Assembly: GCA_046290435.1 (NCBI GenBank)
Contig: JBKAGO010000065.1
Location: forward strand, 1-10,835
Direction: 5' to 3'
DNA length: 10,835 nucleotides
DNA from: CAVQUE01 sp046290435
Lineage (GTDB): Bacteria > Actinomycetota > Acidimicrobiia > Acidimicrobiales > UBA8592
Every line of letters starts with the position of its first letter. Position 1 is the first letter of the stretch. The notes beneath the pieces were generated by a model. That model saw nothing but the letters and a program-made list of their open reading frames with translations. It ran no database searches and was not told the DNA's origin. Of the stretch, positions 6,498 to 10,835 are shown piece after piece. Made by a program: the position numbers and the translations under genes.

Positions 6498-6723
6498 GGC
6501 GCCGAAACACGTCGTCCTGGCAACCAGTTTCGGCGCCAGAACCCACGACCAACCGAACCGGCGCCGAAACACGTCGTCCTGGCAACCAGTTTCGGCGCCA
6601 GAACCCACGACCAACCGAACCGGCGCCGAAACACGTCGTCCTGGCAACCAGTTTCGGCGCCAGAACCAATGGCCAATCGAACTGGCGCCGAAGACCGTCG
6701 CCAGAGCAACACGTTTCGGCGCC
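6498..6723 (+). repeat. Repeat array 3: four 62-bp palindromic units between divergent genes
   Basis: Units start at 6498, 6560, 6622 and 6684, again exactly 62 bp apart and in the same orientation as arrays 1 and 2. The first three cores are identical, with an 11-bp stem (GGCGCCGAAAC and GTTTCGGCGCC) and centre ACGTCGTCCTGGCAACCA. The two linkers between them are also identical (AGAACCCACGACCAACCG and four more bases). Unit 4 differs, with GTCGCCAGAGCAACACG in the centre as in array 1. Its outer stem is the longest of all, a perfect 12-bp pair from ACTGGCGCCGAA to TTCGGCGCCAGT (6681-6692 and 6715-6726). The outermost flanks match as inverted repeats less well than in arrays 1 and 2 (13 of 21). 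The array lies between the minus-strand LLM gene and the plus-strand DinB gene. Confidence 0.95.
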
Positions 6724-6838
6724 AGTCCCGATGAACTCGCCGGCAGCACCGGCACCCGACGCGGGACCGATCGTCGACCAGGGTGGTCGATCCGCGATGT
6801 TGCCGCCATGATGCGAAGACCATGACCGCTCGACGCTC

Positions 6839-6843
6839 GAGGA
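6839..6843 (+). promoter_or_regulatory. Ribosome binding site deciding the DinB start
   Basis: GAGGA lies 8 nt before the ATG at 6852. The upstream in-frame ATGs at 6783 and 6822 have no such site. It is the clearest Shine-Dalgarno sequence in the window; most other genes here appear leaderless. Confidence 0.65.
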
Positions 6844-6851
6844 CCCCTCCC

Positions 6852-7382
6852 ATGTCGCACGCCACCATCGACCAGCTCCTCGCCGAGTTCGACCGGGCGA
6901 TCGCCTACACCGACTCGCTCTGGCAGGACCTCACCGTCGACGAGGTCCACTGGCGGCCCCACGACGACGCGAGCGCCATCGGCTGGCATCTCGGGCACCA
7001 GGCCGCCGTGTCGCACTACATGGTGCGCAACCTCACCGCCGCCGAACCCCCGCTCGATGCCGAACTCGACCGCCTCATGGACAGCGCCACGCCCGAACCC
7101 GACCGCGGCACCCTCCCCGACTTGGATCGCCTGCGGGCCTACCGCGACGGCGCCGCCGACCGGTTGCGGTTCCGGATGCGCAACATCGAGGCCGGCGACG
7201 TCGGCGCACCGGCTCAGTTGGCCGTCGTGGCCCGCTTGCTGATCACCGCCGTCGTCAACCACGAGTACCAGCACAGCCAGTGGATCGGCGAGGTCCGATC
7301 CCGAGACCTCGGCCACGCCCTCCCCGACCGCCCGACCTCGGATCTGCTGACGACCATCGACGGTTACCTCGTCCTCGCCTGA
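6852..7382 (+). CDS. DinB/YfiT-like four-helix metal-binding protein
   Basis: A 176-residue protein of the DinB superfamily, a four-helix bundle that binds a divalent metal through three His. Helix 2 carries WHLGHQ (45-50, H46 and H49) and the last helix carries NHEYQHSQW (136-144, H137 and H141), the usual HxxxH pair. Both motifs closely resemble the DinB half of the ergothioneine sulfoxide synthase EgtB (WHLGH and NHEQQHQ). The formylglycine-enzyme-like catalytic half of EgtB is missing, so this is not EgtB itself. Related short proteins use thiols such as mycothiol as cofactor, and a thiol-dependent transferase or isomerase role is possible but not shown. The start at 6852 is chosen for its GAGGA ribosome site and because the fold begins at once (MSHATIDQLLAEFD). 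The gene is divergent from the LLM gene across array 3. Confidence 0.85.
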   Translation: MSHATIDQLLAEFDRAIAYTDSLWQDLTVDEVHWRPHDDASAIGWHLGHQAAVSHYMVRNLTAAEPPLDAELDRLMDSATPEPDRGTLPDLDRLRAYRDGAADRLRFRMRNIEAGDVGAPAQLAVVARLLITAVVNHEYQHSQWIGEVRSRDLGHALPDRPTSDLLTTIDGYLVLA

Positions 7383-7465
7383 TCACCGGCCGCCCAGCCG
7401 ATGTGCGCGCCGTCCGGGGCAGCGGGCCCTGGGCCTCACCGCAGCGGGCGACGTGACGCCCGACC

Positions 7466-7525
<60 letters not shown>

Positions 7526-7550
7526 TCGAGCAGACCACCCGCCCCGGTCG

Positions 7551-7556
7551 TAACGT
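7551..7556 (+). promoter_or_regulatory. -10 box of the MFS gene (leaderless)
   Basis: TAACGT (TANNNT) is followed by ACCGGG and then the GTG start at 7563, a 6-nt gap. No ribosome site is visible. The -35 position (about 7528-7533) has no TTGACA-like match and begins just after the TCGGCAA array. Confidence 0.55.
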
Positions 7557-7562
7557 ACCGGG

Positions 7563-8828
7563 GTGACCGCTACTGCCGATCGACCCAGCGCGCCCGTTCG
7601 CAATGCGCCCGTGCAGGTCGGCAAGCTCAGCGAGCGCGAGCTGCTCACCATGATCTCGGCGATCATGGCCCTGATGGCCTTGGCCATCGACATGATGCTG
7701 CCGGCGTTCGACGACATGCGCAGCGAGTTCGGCCTCGCCGACGGCTCGAACGAGGTGGCCCAGGTCATCACCGTGTTCTTCTTCGGGCTGGCCGTCGCCC
7801 AACTGTTCTACGGACCCCTGGCCGATCGCTACGGCCGCAAACCGATCCTCTACAGCGGCATCGTCATCTACCTGATCGGCGCGGTCGGCTCGGCTTTGTC
7901 GCCCAGTCTCGAATGGCTGCTGGTCAGCCGGTTCGTGTGGGGTGTCGGCGCAGCCGGCGCACGGGTGGTGGCGACGGCGATCGTGCGCGACGTCTTCGCC
8001 GGGACCCGCATGGCAAAGGCGCTGTCGCAGATCATGGCGGTCTTCGTGCTGGTGCCGGTGATCGCACCGACGCTCGGCGCCGGGATCATCCTCGTGCTGC
8101 CCTGGCGATCCATCTTCTGGGCCTGCGTGGTGTGGACGATCATCGTGACGGTGTGGAGCTTCCGTCTCCCCGAGACGCTCGACCCCGCCAACCGCCGGCC
8201 GCTCGAGGCCCGGGTGATCGCCGACGGCTACCGAACCGTCGCTTCGAACCGGCTGACGGCCGGCTACACGCTGGCGACGGTGTTCCTGCAGGGGGTGTTC
8301 ACCACGTACCTGGCGACGTCGGAGCTGATCATCGGCGAGATCTTCGGCCGCGGCGATCAGTTTCCGCTGGTGTTCGGGGCGGTGGCGTTGCTGTTCGGAC
8401 TGGGCGCGTTCGCCAACGGCAACCTGGTGGGCCGCATCGGCCTGACCCGGCTGACCCACCGCGTCGCCATCATGTTGCTCACCGGCACGGTGCTGCTCGT
8501 CGTGATGAGCCTCGCCAGCGACGGCCGACCGCCGTTCTGGCTGTTCATGCCGCTGCTCGGGCTGTCGCTGTCGCTGTTCATGTTCCTGATGCCCAACCTC
8601 AACAGCGCCGCGATGGCCCCGCTGGGCGAGGTCGCCGGGTCGGCGTCGTCGCTCACCGGCGCTGCGCGCATGGCCGGCGGCGCCGTCCTGGGCGGCATCG
8701 CCAGCGGCATGGTGAGCGACAGCGTCACCCCGTTCGCGGTGGCGATGCTGGTGTTCGTCGCCGCCGCCGTCGCCTGCGTATTCGGCGCCGAACGCTTCGA
8801 CAACGGCCGCAACGAGCTCATGAACTGA
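7563..8828 (+). CDS. MFS drug/H+ antiporter, Bcr/CflA type
   Basis: A 421-residue inner-membrane major facilitator protein with about 12 predicted membrane helices. It is probably a proton-coupled exporter of the DHA1 Bcr/CflA branch (known members export bicyclomycin, chloramphenicol or sulfonamides). The loop between helices 2 and 3 has motif A, GPLADRYGRKP (84-94). Helix 1 has the branch signature AIDMMLPAFDDM (41-52, D43). Helix 4 carries GARVVATAIVRDVFAG (132-147). Helix 5 has the antiporter-type motif VPVIAPTLGAGI (164-175), and LPETL follows helix 6 (202-206). The N-terminal 25 residues are hydrophilic. The start is taken as GTG at 7563, directly after a TAACGT -10 box. The first in-frame ATG (residue 30) would cut into helix 1. 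The gene converges on the lipoprotein gene 27 bp away. The substrate cannot be predicted. Confidence 0.93.
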   Translation: MTATADRPSAPVRNAPVQVGKLSERELLTMISAIMALMALAIDMMLPAFDDMRSEFGLADGSNEVAQVITVFFFGLAVAQLFYGPLADRYGRKPILYSGIVIYLIGAVGSALSPSLEWLLVSRFVWGVGAAGARVVATAIVRDVFAGTRMAKALSQIMAVFVLVPVIAPTLGAGIILVLPWRSIFWACVVWTIIVTVWSFRLPETLDPANRRPLEARVIADGYRTVASNRLTAGYTLATVFLQGVFTTYLATSELIIGEIFGRGDQFPLVFGAVALLFGLGAFANGNLVGRIGLTRLTHRVAIMLLTGTVLLVVMSLASDGRPPFWLFMPLLGLSLSLFMFLMPNLNSAAMAPLGEVAGSASSLTGAARMAGGAVLGGIASGMVSDSVTPFAVAMLVFVAAAVACVFGAERFDNGRNELMN

Positions 8829-8859
8829 GCCGAGCCACGGTCGACTGCAGCAGGCTCAG
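8825..8859. terminator. Hairpin spanning both stop codons of the convergent genes
   Basis: CTGAGCC (8825-8831) pairs perfectly with GGCTCAG (8853-8859) around a 21-nt loop. The MFS stop TGA lies in the left arm and the complement of the lipoprotein stop lies in the right arm. The symmetry fits a shared bidirectional terminator. No T tract is present on either strand. Confidence 0.5.
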
Positions 8860-9560
8860 CCGTCGGCGTCCTGCAGGGCGATGTATCGATCGATCGGGGA
8901 CGCATGCTCAGCCCGCAGCTCGATCGGCACCTCGGTCGAAGCCAGCAGTCGTTCCACATCGTCGACGGTTGGCTCGTCGCCCAGGCGCTGTGACAGTGGA
9001 GCCGGAACCGATGGAATCGTCGTGTCACCGTCGCCGTCGACTCGCACCATCCAGTCGAGCAGCGCACCGCTGTCGTCCACCGGGATGATCGACTCGAACG
9101 TGAGCGGTCCGAGGCCGTCGGTCGGGAAGGTGCCGAGCGGCATGAGGTAGCGCTTGCCGACCTCGAGGTGCGGGAAGAAGGGCCGTTCGTTGTCGGGGCG
9201 GAACAGCCACCCTGCGCCGAAGATCTGGACCGTGGTGCCCTGCACGATCGGCTCGGCAGCAGGGTCCTCCCAAACGATCCGGTCGATGACGACCGAGTAG
9301 GACGAGAGCCCGGTCTCGGCTTGGCCTTCACCGAGCGCGGCCGGCTCGTCGACCTGTTCGTCCTCGACGGTGACCACCGCGACGTAGTCGGACAGCGCAA
9401 CCCACTCCTCGGCAGTTGCAGCGGCGAGGAGCGACGTGTTCTCACTGAGTTGCACGAGGTTCTCAGAATCACTGCCGCAACCGAACAGAACGGCACTGAA
9501 GCATGCCGTCACTGCGATCAGTGCCGCGCCGGACCTGAATGCGCTCAATCTGATTTCCAT
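8856..9560 (-). CDS. Predicted lipoprotein, function unknown
   Basis: A 234-residue secreted lipoprotein. The N terminus has basic residues (MEIRLSAFR), a hydrophobic core (GAALIAVTACFSAVLFG) and a lipobox LFGC with the lipidated Cys at 28, followed by the polar GSDSEN tether. The mature part looks beta-rich, with strands such as YVAVVTVEDE (59-68), YSVVIDRIVWED (88-99) and TTVQIFGAGWLF (109-120). I recognise no family. It may sit on the outer face of the cell membrane. ATG at 9560 is chosen because the signal peptide starts there. An in-frame TTG at 9596 would add 12 residues, but its bases overlap a TTGACA -35-like sequence. The gene follows an acyl-CoA dehydrogenase on the same strand after 85 bp, without obvious functional linkage. 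Confidence 0.82.
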   Translation of the reverse strand: MEIRLSAFRSGAALIAVTACFSAVLFGCGSDSENLVQLSENTSLLAAATAEEWVALSDYVAVVTVEDEQVDEPAALGEGQAETGLSSYSVVIDRIVWEDPAAEPIVQGTTVQIFGAGWLFRPDNERPFFPHLEVGKRYLMPLGTFPTDGLGPLTFESIIPVDDSGALLDWMVRVDGDGDTTIPSVPAPLSQRLGDEPTVDDVERLLASTEVPIELRAEHASPIDRYIALQDADG

Positions 9561-9570
9561 GACTACTTGC

Positions 9571-9596
9571 AGTATCCCCCCCCGGATCCGTGTCAA
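9571..9596 (-). promoter_or_regulatory. Possible lipoprotein promoter with a G8 spacer tract
   Basis: On the minus strand TTGACA (9596-9591) is a perfect -35 hexamer. The spacer contains a run of eight G (9583-9576), followed by GATACT (14-nt spacer) or TACTGC (16-nt spacer) as a -10 candidate. The -10 match is imperfect, so this is tentative. Confidence 0.35.
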
Positions 9597-9645
9597 GGGT
9601 CACACCAAAATGCGCCTGAGTTGCAGAGAGGCTGCGTCCAGCACG

Positions 9646-10761
9646 TCAGACGCCGGGCTCCTTCGGCAGACCGAGCAGACGTTCGCCGATGATGTTGCGC
9701 TGGACCTGGCTGGAGCCGCCGGCGATACGGCCGCCCGGTGCCGCCAGCAGGGCACCGACGCCGCGTCCCTCGAGCATGGCGTCGGCGCCGGCGAGGTCGG
9801 CGCGGAGCTCGGCGACGTCGAACATCAACTCGGTGATGCCCAACTTGTTGAGCGACGACGCCACCGACGCCGCGCCGCCCTGACGCATGCCCAGGTACTG
9901 GTAGCTCTTGCCCCGGCTCAACAGCTCGGCCAGGCGCTGGCGGGCGTGGTCGTCGAGGCCCGCGCCGCCGAGTGCGGCGATGGCATCGAGGCGACGTTGG
10001 GTGCCGATGGCCGCGGCGCCGATCGAGCCGCGCTCGTTGGTCAGGATGCTCATGCCGACGCCCCAACCACCGTTCTCCGGGCCCAACAGCCCATCGGCGG
10101 GGATGCGGACGTCGGTGAAGAAGACCTCGTCGAACTCGGCCTCGCCGGTCATCTGACGCAGCGGGCGGGTCTCGATGCCGTCGGTGTGCATATCGATCAA
10201 GAAGAACGAGATGCCCTTGTGCTTGGGCAAGTCGGGGTCCGTGCGGGCCATGAGGATGCCCCAGTCGCTGTAGCGCCCGCCGCTGCACCAGACCTTCTGG
10301 CCGTTGACGACGTACTGGTCGCCGTCGCGCACTGCGGTGGTGCGCAGCGACGCCAGGTCCGATCCCGCTTCCGGTTCGGAGAACAGCTGACACCACAGCC
10401 GCTCGGCGGTGATGATGGGCCGCAGGTGCTCGGCCTTCTGGGCATCGGTGCCGTAGACCTGACAGCCCTGGCCGGCCAGCACGAAGCCGACCATGTTGAT
10501 GAACGGTGGCACCTCGGCCACCGCACACACCTCGAGCCAGATCGACTGGTGCGCGGGCGTGAGGCCCCGGCCGCCGTAATCGGTGGGCCAGTGGATGCCG
10601 GCCCACCCCTCGGCGAACAGATGCTGCTGCCAGGCCACGCCTGCGTCGACGAGGTCGGGCGGCAGGATGGCCCCGTAGTCGGGCGGCGCCACCGCCTTGT
10701 TGGCCGCCACCCACGCAGTGGCCGCCTCCCGGAAGTCGTCGAGGTCGGAGAGATCATCCAC
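9646..10761 (-). CDS. Acyl-CoA dehydrogenase (FadE-like flavoprotein)
   Basis: About 371 residues. An FAD-dependent acyl-CoA dehydrogenase that would introduce an alpha-beta double bond into an acyl-CoA and pass electrons to ETF. The order is an N-terminal helical domain with WAGIHWPTDYGGRGL (53-67), the flavin-binding segment QLFSEPEAGSDLASLR (125-140) and VVNGQKVWCSGG (151-162), the beta domain GISFFLIDM (183-191), and the C-terminal QVQRNIIGERLLGLPKEP (352-369). The MCAD-type catalytic Glu is absent, because its usual site before the SQVQRN-like stretch reads AGGSSQ. A Glu in LTNERG (E243) aligns with the IVD/LCAD alternative position. The substrate could be a fatty, branched or steroid side-chain CoA. 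GTG at 10761 is preferred as the start because a TAGGTT -10 box lies 7 nt upstream. An in-frame TTG at 10818 would add 19 non-conserved residues. Confidence 0.92.
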   Translation of the reverse strand: MDDLSDLDDFREAATAWVAANKAVAPPDYGAILPPDLVDAGVAWQQHLFAEGWAGIHWPTDYGGRGLTPAHQSIWLEVCAVAEVPPFINMVGFVLAGQGCQVYGTDAQKAEHLRPIITAERLWCQLFSEPEAGSDLASLRTTAVRDGDQYVVNGQKVWCSGGRYSDWGILMARTDPDLPKHKGISFFLIDMHTDGIETRPLRQMTGEAEFDEVFFTDVRIPADGLLGPENGGWGVGMSILTNERGSIGAAAIGTQRRLDAIAALGGAGLDDHARQRLAELLSRGKSYQYLGMRQGGAASVASSLNKLGITELMFDVAELRADLAGADAMLEGRGVGALLAAPGGRIAGGSSQVQRNIIGERLLGLPKEPGV

Positions 10762-10768
10762 GGCCCAC

Positions 10769-10774
10769 AACCTA
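10769..10774 (-). promoter_or_regulatory. -10 box of the acyl-CoA dehydrogenase gene (leaderless)
   Basis: Minus-strand TAGGTT (TANNNT) lies 7 nt before the GTG at 10761, the same geometry as the phosphotransferase and LLM genes. This is the main reason for preferring the shorter protein. Confidence 0.45.
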
Positions 10775-10835
10775 CGCGAGCCCGGGAACCAGAGGGGGCG
10801 AGTCGTACTCCCGACCAACTGCCGGGACCGAGACG

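Noticed and set aside
4549..6825. A 758-codon plus-strand open frame
   Set aside because: It runs antisense to the zinc-ribbon and LLM genes and through array 3. GC-rich third positions keep such shadow frames open, and it has no recognisable domain.
5682..7316. A 544-codon minus-strand frame
   Set aside because: It spans parts of the LLM gene, array 3 and the antisense of DinB in the wrong frame; all three are explained by better calls.

Overview
This is a high-GC window with nine genes that I am confident of. They look like chromosomal genes of a free-living actinobacterium. The F420-type luciferase-like oxidoreductase, the acyl-CoA dehydrogenase, the ACAD10/11-like kinase and the EgtB-like DinB protein fit that group. 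So do the many apparent leaderless promoters, with TANNNT 6-7 nt before the start codon. An Acidimicrobiia-like host is my guess, from the style of the proteins and not from any marker gene. I see no rRNA, tRNA, transposase, integrase or CRISPR array.

Layout from left to right. 1-425 has no gene but holds repeat array 1. 426-1556 (-) is an APH/ACAD10-like phosphotransferase. Repeat array 2 fills the divergent gap to selO (1810-3804, +), a pseudokinase-fold protein AMPylase with a hexanucleotide-repeat insertion. 3805-4114 is an empty gap with a possible terminator. Next come a VOC-family protein (4115-4516, -), a small zinc-ribbon protein (4639-5025, -), an empty gap (5026-5469) and an LLM-class oxidoreductase (5470-6396, -). 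Repeat array 3 lies in the divergent gap to a DinB-fold protein (6852-7382, +). An 8-copy TCGGCAA heptamer array then precedes a Bcr/CflA-type MFS exporter (7563-8828, +). The exporter converges on a lipoprotein (8856-9560, -), which is preceded by an acyl-CoA dehydrogenase on the same strand (9646 to about 10761, -).

The genes do not form one pathway. Most have their own promoter and many are divergently arranged. The common thread is redox and fatty-acid-type metabolism (acyl-CoA dehydrogenase, ACAD-type kinase, LLM oxidoreductase) plus stress functions (SelO, DinB, exporter).

The most unusual content is non-coding. Three arrays (4, 3 and 4 units) share an exact 62-bp period. Each unit is a 40-bp palindromic core with 10-bp arms (GGCGCCGAAA and TTTCGGCGCC) plus a 22-bp linker. 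All three arrays lie in the same orientation, are homogenised within each array, and arrays 1 and 2 are bounded by imperfect inverted ends. I cannot assign them to a named repeat family.
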